Of a stretch of 64,000 bases of DNA, positions 1-11,076 are shown piece after piece. The stretch is from Gonocerus acuteangulatus. Taxonomy: Eukaryota; Arthropoda; Insecta; Hemiptera; Coreidae. The DNA lies in assembly GCA_946811695.1 (NCBI GenBank), contig OX328132.1, forward strand, positions 53,696,359-53,760,358, read 5' to 3'. A program made the position numbers and the translations under genes. The notes beneath the pieces were generated by a model, which was not told the origin of the DNA, did no database searches, and was given only the letters and a program-made list of their open reading frames with translations. Each line of letters begins with the position of its first letter. Position 1 is the stretch's first letter.

Positions 1-1139
1 GCGAATCACAGATATACGTTATTCCGTTTCAAGGAATCCAGATTAGCTTTTTTAAAATCTATTTTAGCTCAAGAAATCTAATGAAACCACTTCGAATGCG
101 GCATATTAAACCGTTTTATAACAATGGAAGAAACTATTTTAGAATTTTTGTTTTGGCAGTGTTTCAGACGACGGATTGAGTTGAAATTGTTTTCACACGT
201 TTTTAATCCATCCAAACTGAGATAGATACATTTGGCACACGTTTGGAGTAGAGGAAGTATCTGAAAACAAATTTTTTGGACATGTTTTTGGACTTAACTT
301 ATATTTTCGTATATCGGAAATCTTAATAGTACCGTCTCACTGCCCTCAGGGGTAAACGGTGCATGATGTTTCGAATGTTTAGATTTCCCGTTGAAGGCGA
401 AATATTTTGAGTTTCTGTCCGAATCTTCAAAATCAATCCAGGGATGAGCGTTGTATGAAACACCGCAAACATGAGTCTGATGCGTTTCTCTGTCTCTTCA
501 CAGCATCTTTTATTACGGTGTTGTTTATTTCAAGGGACCGGCCTGCTCACTCAGACTCGCCGTCTCTGTTTATTACTTGCTAATTTAAATTATGCCGAAT
601 GTGTACTTCTACTGAATTGTAGGCCTTCATAATCCTTTCATATATCAAATAAATTTCCGAAGACCCAAAAGAATATTTCGTTGTTCCCAGGACCTGTCGA
701 GGAGTATCTTCACGTGAGAAAGAACCTACAGCAAAGATTCAGGAGCTTTGAGTTATTGCATTGAGCGTCTTGGGTGTGCTATTATTAACCGCAAAGCGTG
801 AAAACAAGCATGGGAAAACCCCAATTTCCGAGTACATTTGTCTTCCTGTACATTCTGAGATGTTACTATTTCCGGCAATTCAAGATTGTTCTTTAATGTG
901 ATAATCCTCAAAACTCATCAGTTTTTGTCATGAAAAAATGTTTTTACAGATAGTTGTGAGTCTTTTACGTTTAATGTCAAATCTCAAATTTAATCTAAAA
1001 ATAAACAGCTATTTAAAAAAAAAAGGAAATACCAGGGATCGAAACAGTTATTTTTTTTTATTGAAAAAGTTAAAATTTAACTGTTAAAAAAACTTTTATC
1101 TTATAAGTTAAAAAAATAACAGTTAAAAACAAACTTTTA
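1..1139. other. AT-rich non-coding flank, nothing recognised
   Basis: No coding frame, RNA gene or repeat structure recognised on either strand. The last ~150 bases are A/T-rich and lead into a transposon fragment. Confidence 0.5.
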
Positions 1140-1332
1140 TTTAAAAGCTTTAAGAGTAAAAGCATCACATTCACTCGGCATCAGGACTTCACTAGAAAAA
1201 ACGAATTTTTTGACCACTTAAAAAAATTCTTCACATATACAGTCTTGTATATCATTTTTGATTAGTTAAGGAAGAATTTTAGCCCATAAAAAAAAGAGTA
1301 AAAAAAAGTTACAATGTAGTATTACCCCTTAA
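1140..1332 (+). repeat. Right-end fragment of TTAA-flanked DNA element
   Basis: This aligns by eye with the right ends of the copies at 6857-7689 and 45864-46847. Shared parts include ACTCGGCATC, a CAGTCTTG-TATATCATTTTTGATTAG core and the terminal ATTACCCCTTAA. The TTAA at 1329-1332 is the expected target sequence. The left part of the element is missing, so this is a truncated relic. Just to its right, TATACGCCCATG (~1360-1371) resembles the end of the 341-bp element at 14268-14608. Confidence 0.6.
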
Positions 1333-1371
1333 ATCAAAATTTTTGGGCAGCCCTACGTCATATACGCCCAT

Positions 1372-2753
1372 GAAATGAGGAAGCTGAAACGTTCAAATAG
1401 ATTCTTTCAAAAATCTGGTTTTGATCTTGAGCCGAATCCCAACCATCCATTACTTCGCATCACTCCCACGGTTAAAAATTTTCATCTTCCTATCATAATT
1501 TTATATTGTTTCCTTTCTGAATTCCTACAATAGCCATTCGTTAACGTTGTTTAAAAAAATCATTAAATTGAGCTGAATATTTTTGAAAACAATGGTAAAA
1601 AATTAAAAGCTGCTTTGAATCGGGTGATTTTAAGGGGGCAGGCCACCTCGAGATTATTGAAAACGCAATTTTCAGCTTGATAAATTGTTCTTAATTCTAA
1701 GAATATTTTGATTGTGTATACTCGCTACTGCTAATTTCAAACCGGGGAAAATTGATTTCTTGACATATAAACGTTTAAAGCCCGAATGTCGATAAAAAAT
1801 GGGGTTTTGTTATTCAAACAGCTATCATTGATACACAAATAAAATGACGTATAATATAATTATCGTCTTTAATAATGTTATGAAGAATATGTTTTGTCAA
1901 TTCATAAAAAAAAAAATGTTATTGAGATAGCTTCGTTATTTTCTAATAATAAATTTTTGTTTTGCTACATAAATTTTTAAAAATATGTCCAACGTTTAAC
2001 CATATCTTTATCAAAACCAATCTTTTCGAATTAGTGTTAAAGATATTTCAAGTATTAATGAATTAATTTTGTTTAAATTTATAACTGATAATCATTGTAA
2101 TATTAATATTTTTTGTTTTGTTTTAATTTCTACTATAAAGGTCTGTTTTTACGTAGATAATTTCATGTGTTATGTGTTGTAAATTTGAACCAAATCAGTT
2201 GCGTGTTTCGAAAAGTAGTTTATACACCAGCTTGAAAAAATAATAAAATTTTAAACTATTTTTAAGCGTGAAAAAATTTATCTAGAAACAAAATATGACA
2301 TTTTTACATTTTTTTTTACACTATTCTTTGGTTTTAATATTAATCTGAATTTTTTGAGCACACCAATTTATTATAGGCTGTTATTTGAACACAGTTGATA
2401 TGTAAATCAGACTATCGGGCTTTATATCTCCCCGGAATGAGACCACTACCAATTCAACAGAATAATTATTCTGGAAGATAAACGAATATTATATTAAGAA
2501 AACCCCAAAAAGCAGAAGTATTCAATTTATTGTCATATTTTACTCAAGGGATCGAGAAAATGTTTTCAAGGGATAATTCAAAAATTTTTTTGAGTATTGA
2601 GTAGAAAAAGTAACATCCAATATGAGACTGGAAACTTTTCTCAACGTATTCCTCTTTATTTTTAAAATTTGCCCTTACCGCGAAGAAATTAACAGCTATA
2701 CAGTGCAGGACTTGGTTCATACATTACGCGCACACATATTAAATTACTAGCTG
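1372..2753. other. AT-rich non-coding stretch
   Basis: No supported gene or repeat. It is strongly A/T-rich throughout. The 3' part may belong to the non-LTR element whose C-terminus follows, because a diverged retrotransposon body would look like this, but no upstream domain is readable. Confidence 0.4.
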
Positions 2754-3103
2754 CATTACTGGCTACAAACAGATAATATATTATTGCAAATTAAGGAGAC
2801 AGTAAAAGCCTGGAGTAAGGAAAAATACACATTGACAAGAAGAGACCAAGTTGTACTGACCAGACTTCGCATTAGACACTAATTCATCACACATTATTAC
2901 CTCATGAAAATAGACAAACCAATATGCAGACTTTGTAACATAACTTTGACAATTAAACTTAAGCTAACTGTGTATGAAAGTAAACGACGCTACAAACTGA
3001 CAATTCCACACGACCTACAAGAACTTCTTACAGAATGTCGTCCATAAATTCACTCTATAAGGGGCTTTTTAAAACAAATAGCCCCTTAGACACTATCGCA
3101 TAA
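2754..3103 (+). pseudogene. Decayed non-LTR retrotransposon ORF2 C-terminus
   Basis: Reading from ~2784 gives a conserved tail: IKETVKAWSKEKYTLTRRDQ, then VVLTRLRIRH, an in-frame stop, THYYLM, the knuckle-like PICRLCN..LTIK, then IPHDLQELL and GFLKQI, ending at a stop at 3101-3103. This order (basic RRDQVVLTRLRIGHT-like motif, C-x2-C knuckle, ILxEC-like segment, short alpha-helical tail) is typical of the C-terminus after the RNase H region in Jockey/I-like insect non-LTR retrotransposons. At least one stop and an indel mean it is not functional. Related relics lie at 20891, 44705 and 48766. Confidence 0.7.
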
Positions 3104-3469
3104 CTTAAATAGTAGAATTTAAACAAAAAAAATGTCTGTGTTATACATATTTGTGTATGTACGTTTGCGTGTACATATAGACTATAGAAATGTATATAAA
3201 ATTAATAATCACTAAAACATTCTCCTGGAAACCTATCCTACATTTATTAATTAGTATACTAAGCTTCCATTTTAACTACTTATTTTATAGCAAGCAATGT
3301 TCATCTTAAACCCACTTAATTCATTAACTCAATTTCTGTATGTCCAAAGACATCTATCCTTTGAAACGTTTGACACAATCTAATTTTTTATTGTATACTT
3401 TATTTTTAACTGTTAATGGCAGGTCTTCAGAAATGTAAGAGCATATAAATAATACAAAAAAAAAAAGAA

Positions 3470-3660
3470 AAGATATTAGGTAGATCTCATTGTTAATGAT
3501 CAGTTGCTCGCTAGATGAACTGTCTGTAGGAAATAATAATGGAATTGTCGTTTATTTGTAAAATGTTTACAAAAAGCCATTCCCATGAGACGCATCGCTA
3601 ATTGACACATTTATTTTAGGCTTTTCAGAAATATGGCCGAGTATGGGGAAGATATATTTA
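3470..3660 (+). repeat. Partial copy of the 9.1-kb interspersed element
   Basis: Shares GGATCTCATTG-like, GTTGCTCGCTAGAT, TGTAAAATGTTTACAA and ATTGACAC..TTTATTTTAG blocks in order with 9135-9310. A third, inverted copy lies at about 26125-26240. Family unknown; no coding sense found. Confidence 0.6.
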
Positions 3661-3833
3661 GGACAGCAACTTCAATACATGCACATTTAGTTAAAAATAA
3701 GCGGATGTCATAGCTCTGGTATTTAGTCTACTCCAAATAAAATAAAGCTAATAGAGTTTCATTACTTCCTTCTCAACCTAAATGTACCAGTTCATAGTAC
3801 GTTTTGTTAAACAAAAAAAATCTTTTAAAACCT

Positions 3834-4601
3834 ATCCCCAAAAAAACATAAATGTGAAATAGAGGCCAAGTTCCTGCCCCCACAAAGAAACACTCCCTTC
3901 CTCAAAAATATCCCCTCCTAAACCCCCCCCCCAAAACGCCAACCATTCTACACTCCAAAAAAGTAGTATGAGTTGGTGCATTAAATGTACCATATTTTCA
4001 ACCAAAAATATTTGCCAATACAAGAGATGATACAAGAAAGAAATGTCCAAGTTCATTACTTGGAAGACCTCATAGTTACTTACTAAGAACAGTAAAGACA
4101 CTTCAACTGACCTTTAAAAACAACAATAAAAATACTTATATCCAGTTACTATAATATCTCTTTCCTCAACCAGGTATATTCTTAAACTTGGCAATGTTTT
4201 TTTTTTGTGCCGAAATTATCTTTAGAGAAAAACTAAACATTGCCAAGTTTAAGAATATACCTGGTTGAGGAAAGTGATATTATAGTAACTGGATATAAGT
4301 ATTTTTATTGTTGTTTTTAAAGGTCAGTTGAAGTGTCTTTACTGTTCTTAGTAAGTAACTATGAGGTCTTCCAAGTAATGAACTTGGACATTTCTTTCTT
4401 GTATCATCTCTTGTATTGGCAAATATTTTTGGTTGAAAATATGGTACATTTAATGCACCAACTCATACTACTTTTTTGGAGTGTAGAATGGTTGGCGTTT
4501 TGGGGGGGGGGGTTTAGGAGGGGATATTTTTGAGGAAGGGAGTGTTTCTTTGTGGGGGCAGGAACTTGGCCTCTATTTCACATTTATGTTTTTTTGGGGA
4601 T
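3834..4601. repeat. Near-perfect 768-bp palindrome
   Basis: The left arm 3834-4199 is the reverse complement of the right arm 4235-4601, with a 35-bp spacer at 4200-4234. By eye there is one substitution (4159 versus 4275) and a one-base difference in a C/G homopolymer (10 versus 11). The same 50-60-residue ORF can be read outward or inward on opposite strands, which is a mirror effect and not two genes. No target-site duplication is visible. It could be a recent inverted duplication, a foldback element, or an assembly or library artefact. Confidence 0.9.
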
Positions 4602-5087
4602 CTCATTACTTTTTTCTAAGTATTAAATAGAATTTAGTTGCCGCATACCTACTGGCTTTTGTACTTCATATAAAACCAGGGTCTTTGGATTCTCCATAAG
4701 GTTCTCCTTACTGCTTGATATTTGATACCAATAATCAACCTTCATACATCTAATCACTAGACTAGAAAAGTTAGAAGCTCTTCCAGATGACATTACTCTA
4801 GAGGACAAATTGATTGCTCTCTTAACTAAACTATTACACTGTAAAACACAGGAACCTTATCCCGAGGATAAAGATCACAATAGGGAAAGTGCAGAAGGCC
4901 TTCAAGAAAAATATAAGAACAAAGACGATACATTTTGGGTTTGTGATCCTAAACTTTGTAATTTAGATGGCTCGATTTGAAATACTTATTATCTGCTTTG
5001 AAGTACGTATATTATCCAGTGAACCCCTACGACTTTATTTACTACATTTAAGAAAGAAGTCACAACTGTTTTTGTTAAGATGCGTCG

Positions 5088-5182
5088 AAATGTTTTTTGA
5101 AACATCAAATATAGGTTCTCCTTACCAAGACGATTCATTTGATACCCCACATGATGGGTTTCAGAAGGATTGATGGCTTTCC
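5088..5182 (+). repeat. Direct repeat flanking tandem array, copy 1
   Basis: Shares AAACATCA.ATATAGGTTCT, ATTCATTTGATACCCCACAT and GGTTTC..A.GGA blocks with 5720-5812. Confidence 0.75.
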
Positions 5183-5209
5183 GATGGAACAAAAAGTAGA
5201 AAACTTCAT

Positions 5210-5705
5210 AGGTAATATGTCTCTCCTGTATCAAGACCTACGTGCTTGCCAAGTTTGGTCAAAATAGGCCAAACGGTGTGAATTTGTGTAAGGAATACAG
5301 ACAGACAGCTGAAAGACCTTTTTTACCTAGCCTAGTGCATTCCCCGGACCAAGGCTTACCTGTGTGCCAAGTTTGGTCAAAATCGGTCAAATGTTGTGAA
5401 TTTGTGTAAGGAACAAACATGCAGACAGACAGATGATAGACGATTTTGACTAGCCTATGACACTACCCGGATAAAGACCGACATATGTGTCAAATTTTGT
5501 CAAAATCGGTCAAACGGTGTGTATTTGTATAAGAAACAAACAGACAGACAGACAGCTGATAGACAATTTAACCTAGCCTATGATTCTCCCCGTATCAAGA
5601 CCCATCTGTGTCCCAAGTTTGGTCAAAATCGGTCAAACGGTACGGATTTGTAAGAGGAACAAACATACAGACAGACAGCTGGTATAAGATTTTTACCGAG
5701 CCTAT
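5210..5705 (+). repeat. ~120-bp tandem repeat, about four units
   Basis: The landmark AAGTTTGGTCAAAAT(A/C)GG recurs at about 5251, 5369, 5492 and 5615. Each unit carries ATCAAGACC, a CGGTCAAACGGTGTG-like segment, ACAGACAGACAGCTG and CCTAGCCTATGA. The same unit occurs at 10780-11015 and, inverted, at 43670-44440. Confidence 0.85.
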
Positions 5706-5719
5706 ATGCGTTTAATTGT

Positions 5720-5812
5720 TTCTTAAAACATCAGATATAGGTTCTTCATACCGAGACAATTCATTTGATACCCCACATCATTGGTTTCGGACGGAATGAC
5801 GGGTTTCCGAAG
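5720..5812 (+). repeat. Direct repeat flanking tandem array, copy 2
   Basis: Second copy of the 95-bp repeat at 5088-5182; together they bracket the ~120-bp array. Confidence 0.75.
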
Positions 5813-5962
5813 GAAGTACAAAACTGGCACGCCCCCGCCCCGGAAGCGGAGTCAAACACAACTTTTCGCGATTTTTTCCTTTAATAACGTCTTCATATCT
5901 ATCTTCATTCAAAATTTCAAGTCTCTAGCATCATGGGAAGTGCCTAATAATTTTGATGAGTC

Positions 5963-5989
5963 AGTGAGTGAGTGAGTGAGTGAGTGAGT
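5963..5989 (+). repeat. (GTGA)n microsatellite
   Basis: About six GTGA/AGTG units directly after TTTTGATGAGTCA. Confidence 0.9.
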
Positions 5990-6235
5990 CCTATAAATCC
6001 CGATTTTCGATCGCTTATATCTCAGAAACTATTCGATGTAGAATTATGAACATTTCCAGTTTTACTCACATCTAGTAGTATAATACCTGTGTAAAATTTC
6101 ATAACTTTATCTTTACCTGGTTGAAAGTTATGAGAGACTAAAAATCGGCTCTAAGACCGCCTGTAATATACACACAGTATGCTTAGGCCGGAACTTGGCC
6201 TGGCACACTACCGTGCGCCTAGATGTATATAGATG

Positions 6236-6475
6236 AAACTTCTTGAGTAAACCCAATATTTCAGCAATAAAATGAGTGGTATAATATAATGTTTTACTTT
6301 TCACTAATAAGTGAGATTTCTACACGCTGAGATAATGGTCAACAAAAAAAGTTTTAGGGATCAGAACTAGATATTTATCGGAAAATAAATATTGGAACAG
6401 TATTTTACACGTAATTAGGTATAAAAAATTAGTTTAAACGCGATTAAACACCTTCGGTTTGGTTTTTCCACCGCC
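6236..6475 (+). repeat. Interspersed repeat carrying the Helitron empty site
   Basis: Matches 10428-10608 plus 11077-11130 in order, sharing TTTCAGCAAT, TGTTTTACTTTT, GAGATTTCTACA, GAACTAG, CAGTATTTTA, GGTATAA, CGCGATT and ACACCTTCGGT. Here the sequence is continuous at 6414/6415 (A|T). In the other copy a 468-bp element sits at exactly that point. Confidence 0.75.
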
Positions 6476-6856
6476 CGGCACCATATCTAAAAGATTGATT
6501 CGAATCTGTCAGCTATCACAGGTCTGTGTCCGTTATTTCAAATTATATTGAACAAGTTAACTGAGTTGATTAAATGAAACATGTAATTATGAAAAATTTG
6601 TCTATTGTCAACTATATGCTTGCACCTGTTAGGTGAATCAAAATGCACATGGTAGTTTTTTTCTTTTTCAATTTAATTCAAAGATTTGATAATCCATATG
6701 CCCAATTCACATATGTCACATTGGACTTTTCATTTTCATCGCAAGTGGTCATGTTTATTATGCAGTCGTTTAATACTTATATTTAACATATTATAATACC
6801 GGGTGCTCTTAGTATTCACATAATGTAACAAAATGTAATAATTTAACAAAACGCGC

Positions 6857-7689
6857 TTAAGGGGTAACAGTACCTTGTGCGATCAAAATCAAAGTAAATA
6901 ACAAATAAATCAATATTTTTCAATTCTTTATATCAAACGTTTTTTATGGGATGTTAAAGTATCCAAAAAAATACGTTTCAATTCTTTGAAAAAAATAATG
7001 GCGGCCCTGTGTCTGACAAACAGAACCCCTCTTTTTTCACGGGCGATAGTCTGCAAGCGATCATTTTTAATCTAGAACGACAAACTAAAATTATTTCGAA
7101 AGAAGGAGGTTAAATCTAGTAAAGTACGTAGGATTTTTAAGAAATATTAATATTTTAGAAAATGGTGAACAATTATTTATTTTTTATTAAACAACCCATC
7201 GAAAATCGGTAATAAAATCTTTATAATTCAATGAATCGAAAAAATCCTACCTACTTTTCTAGCAAATGACATGAAGAAGCTGCAGTTAAAATTTGAAGTT
7301 GATCGCCCGATTTGAAAAACATAGTTTTGAGAAAACGACTTTAAAGTTTAATGTTCTGGAATGCTCATGTCTTTCCTATTTAATTTTTTCTCATACTTTC
7401 TAGTAATAAAGATAAAAAAATGGGTTTTAATTTTGAAATGTATTAAAGGAGGACCAAAAAGAAATTTAACAATTAAAAAGTGACCAATCAATGCTTGTTC
7501 AAATCTTATCTTCAAATCAGAACCGCGTTTACTCGGCATCGAGATTTCAATCGGAAAATCGTATTTTTTTCCCCATTTAAACATTTTTTCTTCACATAAA
7601 CAGTCTTGGATATCATTTTTGATTAGCTTAGAACGAATTTTAGACCATAAAAAAATTGTAAAAAAAAACGTTACAGGGTTACCCCTTAA
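6857..7689 (+). mobile_element. Non-autonomous TTAA-flanked DNA transposon, copy 1 (833 bp)
   Basis: The left end reads TTAAGGGGTAACAGTACC and the right end ...GGTTACCCCTTAA, so both termini are TTAA plus an inverted GGGGTAAC. A second diverged copy lies at 45864-46847 and a right-end relic at 1140-1332. TTAA target duplication is the hallmark of piggyBac-type transposition, but the TIR is not one I can assign with certainty. The 78-residue minus-strand ORF inside (7348-7584) has no recognisable domain. Confidence 0.65.
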
Positions 7690-9036
7690 AAAAAAGGCAC
7701 TCTGAAGATTTCATACCCCTATCTTCCAGATTGGTTAATTATATTGTCAAAAGTCATGCTTCATTCATTTACTGCTTTAATTCAAGTATTAGTGTAATTA
7801 AACCATTAAATGAGAATGTATAACGACAACTACTCATTCGTAGAGTGTTGAGTACTTATGATATTACATTGAGAATGCCACCAATTAAGACATCATTGTC
7901 ATTTAGTTCGCACACTATAACGAATCCTAATCCTAAACTTCTGTTTATGACATCTTTGTTTTAGTTTTTAAAACAATAAGTTGATTTACTGCACTTTTAT
8001 GCGTCACTTATTGAAAAAAATATCATTACTCAAATAATTATTTGACAATATCACGCAAGTTGAAAGGCGAATCACAAAAACTTCACCTTATCATATTTTT
8101 ACAAAGTTCTGTTTTATTAACATTTATGTGCTGTTTACAAATAATTATAGACAGCATTATTATTAATACAGGGATTTATAATATTGTTATTAGTAGGTTG
8201 ATAATTTCGGGTTGATGGGATTGGAGTCCCATTTAATATTTTTTTATCTTACTTTATGCATTTATTTTCGTCTACGATAAAAGATAGTCGAGGCTCGCTT
8301 TATATAATGTTCTCTTTAACTTAAGATCTAATATTTAACAACATTTCATGCACATTGATTTTATTAATTTACATTTAAAATATTCACTTATTGTTATTTA
8401 TATTTTGTTATTACTGATTATTATGTTCCGTTAATCCGTTAATTTGTATTTTATTGTCCCGATGAAGAATTAAAAATGAAGCCGCAAGGTTAGTCGAAAA
8501 TACTAATTTTTTGTTAAGAAATGCAATTTTATTCAACCATTATTAACCACCATTAGTTTGTGCCAGTATCTACAATTTATCGGTAAAAACTCTACCTAGC
8601 TTAATTTCATTAAAATTTACACAGGTCAGAGCCTTGGAAGAGATAATTATTGTGTTTGGTACCACGTTAAAACATTCAGACAGATATATATATATATATA
8701 TACCTGCTTGTCCATCCGTACGTTTCAAGGATAGCGTATAATTAAAAATATATAAACAGAAGGGTGACATTATGTAATTGAATATTTATAAACCTAAGGG
8801 CTTGTCGAAATAAAGTTAGAAACTATAGGTTTTTCTAAGTTTAAATATGTCTCATTCATCCGATTTGTACCTAGGAGCCTTCCTTAAATCCTTAGCACTA
8901 CGATTTGTTTTATGCAAGATAGCCTAAGAAAAATAATGTACCGTCTATTCTGCTGGATAGCTAACTAGATATTTTTAGCAAAGTATTTCTGTAGCTCGAG
9001 CTGGTAGAGAAACAGGCATATATGTTTATTTTTTTA
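7690..9036. other. AT-rich non-coding stretch with one retroelement-like tail
   Basis: No gene recognised. Around 8458-8510, CCGATGAAG...GTCGAAAATAC followed by an A/T-rich tail resembles the CTGATGAA...GAAACG tails found at 27.1, 34.7, 56.0 and 62.0 kb. A short TA run lies at 8684-8701. Confidence 0.35.
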
Positions 9037-9085
9037 TTTTTTTTTTTTTGGGCGTGTCGACTGCTACGGCCATTGGCACCAACGC
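9037..9085 (-). repeat. 5'-truncated SINE, 3' tail only
   Basis: A T-tract, then GGGCGTGTCGACTGCTACGG and CCATTGGCACCAA. On the minus strand this is the SINE 3' end (TTGGTGCCAATGGCC...) plus its A-tail. Confidence 0.6.
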
Positions 9086-9124
9086 TTATGTTATATATAC
9101 AGATTTACTACGATTAAATTTAAC

Positions 9125-9964
9125 ACCTTCACATGAGATAGTAGGTGGATCTCATTGCTATTGTTCAGTTACTCGCTAGATAAACTCTCTTCAAAAAATA
9201 ATCATAGAATTGCCGTTTTTTGTAAAATGTTTACAAGAAGCCATTACCATGAGTCGTATCGATAATTGACACTTTTATTTTAGTCTGTATACAAATACTG
9301 CCGAATTTATGTAAAAATATGTGCAGTCGATAACTCAGTATCACCTTTTTTTCTACTCCTGTGGTGGCACCGCACATAACCGAGCTTATACAAACATTCT
9401 TACTACAAAACAAGCGAAAAATATTACATCTCCAAAGCATACCATTATATTTCTAGCCGACCAAGATAAATAAGCCAAATTAAGGTACATTCTAAAATAT
9501 TTAAATATTGGACGAGCTCCCAGAAGATAGTAAATGTCTTTCTATTCGCCCAATTAAACACTGCGCTTAGAGCAGGTTCTCCTAATGCATTTATAGTTAA
9601 GATGTATATATTAAATCAACACATTTATTTTTTTTTTCCTTTTCTTTTGGTGCATCTACTGCTGAGGTCATTAGCACCAAACACATTTATTATTAGACTT
9701 TTGTGACGAAAAATTGACTTTGGCCTTTTTCCACCAGATTAGATTCAAACTCTTTCAAAACGGTTCAAAAGGCCTAAATCACCCATAAGAGAATTAAGGA
9801 GCTCAGAGGTTCGTATGGATAACATGACAGGGTTATTGGCCAAGGTAGATTTATGTATAATTAAAAAAAGTTAAAATTATGAACATCAGTCTGATGAAGC
9901 AAAGTGTAATTTCTAAAAAATATAAAATTAAAAAATCACCACTGGATAAAACCCTATAATTAAA

Positions 9965-10016
<52 letters not shown>
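9125..10016 (+). repeat. Interspersed element, + copy of an inverted pair
   Basis: The segment from ~9231 to the TA run at 9966-10016 is matched in reverse complement by 13146-13720, and its first part by 3470-3660. Long identical blocks include CTAATGCATTTATAGTTAAG, GAGCTC, CTATTCGCCCAATTAAACAC and AAGAGAATTAAGGAGCTCAG. It ends with GAACATCAGTCTGATGAAGC and AAAACCCTAT before (TA)n. No reliable coding is readable. It carries a SINE-tail insertion at 9630-9679. Confidence 0.7.
9618..9691 (-). mobile_element. 50-bp SINE 3'-tail insertion with perfect 12-bp target duplication
   Basis: The inserted bases 9630-9679 (T-tract, then GGTGCATCTACTGCTGAGG.. and TTAGCACC) are flanked by AACACATTTATT at 9618-9629 and 9680-9691. 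The inverted paralogue at 13387-13398 has a single copy of this 12-mer and no insert, i.e. the empty site. This is a heavily 5'-truncated retroposition event. Confidence 0.9.
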
Positions 10017-10019
<3 letters not shown>

Positions 10020-10245
10020 ACAGGGTTATTGTGCAAAGTAGATGATCTTTATCTTGGAACAAAAAGGGGCAATGTCCAAACCTCTAAAATTTGAGTGAAC
10101 AGTACGAGTGACATCAGGGCGGCAAAATAAAACTATGAACATCAGTCTGATGAAGCAAGGTGCGATTTCTGCAAAATATACAGTTAAAACCTAACCTCTA
10201 GATAAAACCGTATTAATAAAATACTTCCCAGCAATAAAATCTCAA
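10020..10245 (+). repeat. Second copy of the element tail after the TA run
   Basis: Repeats ACAGGGTTATTG, ..AACATCAGTCTGATGAAGCA, ATTTCT.CAAAATATA and ATAAAACC.TA.TAATAAAAT as seen at 9835-9960, so the 3' portion of the element is present twice in tandem, separated by (TA)n. Confidence 0.65.
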
Positions 10246-10250
10246 CCAGA

Positions 10251-10308
<58 letters not shown>

Positions 10309-10427
10309 TTATTTATTCACACACACACACACTTGTACAATGTACATATACAATGTTAACTGGTGCATTTCAATACATCGTTAATTTTGACGAACAACAA
10401 ATTTCTTTTAAAATATACATATGTACA

Positions 10428-10608
10428 TGAGACTATCTGGGTAAAACGAATTTTCAGCAATGAAATAAGTGTTATAAAATATTGTTTTACTTTTACTAAA
10501 AGCTGGGAGATTTCTACAAGGCGAGAAAACGGCAAAATAAGATGTTTGGGAAGAGAACTAGTAATAAATTGGAAGAAAAGCAATATTAGAGCAGTATTTT
10601 ATATGTAA
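10428..10608 (+). repeat. Left part of interrupted interspersed repeat
   Basis: Homologous to 6240-6414. Continues at 11077-11130 on the far side of the Helitron-like insertion. Confidence 0.7.
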
Positions 10609-11018
10609 CTAGCTGTTACCCGGCGTGCCATGCTACACCTACTCTCTGCATCAAGAAAAGCCCAAATAAATTAGAAACTAAATAAGTAATATAAAAATCT
10701 AATAACACAAATCTGTAACTGTTCGGGTTCACAGTTTCGAATCCGAGACCTCGGAATTGTTAGTCCTAGAAGATTTTAACCTAGCCTATGACAATCCCAG
10801 CATCAAGACCTACATGTATGCCAAGTTTGGTCAAATACGGTCGAACGGTGTGGATTTTTATAAAGGACAAAGAGACAGACAAGCAGTTGATAGACGTTTT
10901 TGACCTAGTCTATGACAGTCCCCGTATCAAGATCTACCTGTGTGCCAAGTTTGGTCAAAATCGGTCGAACGGTGTAGATTTGTATAAGGAACAAACAGAC
11001 AGGAAAACAGACAAACAG

Positions 11019-11076
<58 letters not shown>
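10609..11076 (-). mobile_element. Non-autonomous Helitron-like element, 468 bp
   Basis: On the minus strand it starts 5'-TCTATATATATA and ends GGGTAACAGCTAG-3', inserted exactly between A (10608) and T (11077). The uninterrupted homologue at 6414/6415 lacks it and shows no target duplication. TC start, CTRR end and A|T insertion are the defining Helitron features. Inside are two ~124-bp tandem units (landmarks 10823 and 10947) and a (TA)n run at 11022-11074. A convincing 3' hairpin was not seen. No coding capacity. Confidence 0.75.

Larger units (their letters stand above)
5085..6233 (-). mobile_element. Helitron-like element with internal tandem array (5' end at 6233)
   Basis: Read on the minus strand, the right edge starts TCTATATACATC after an A, the expected 5'-TC terminus of a Helitron. 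It contains the same ~120-bp units as the better-defined elements at 10609-11076 and 43657-44570. The opposite CTAG end was not found, so the left limit is approximate. Two ~95-bp direct repeats (5088-5182 and 5720-5812) flank the array, showing an internal duplication. No Rep/helicase coding is present, so it is non-autonomous. Confidence 0.45.

Noticed and set aside
3832..4533. Two facing ORFs with the same protein sequence considered as a duplicated gene
   Set aside because: They are the same sequence read from both arms of a palindrome, with no recognisable domain.
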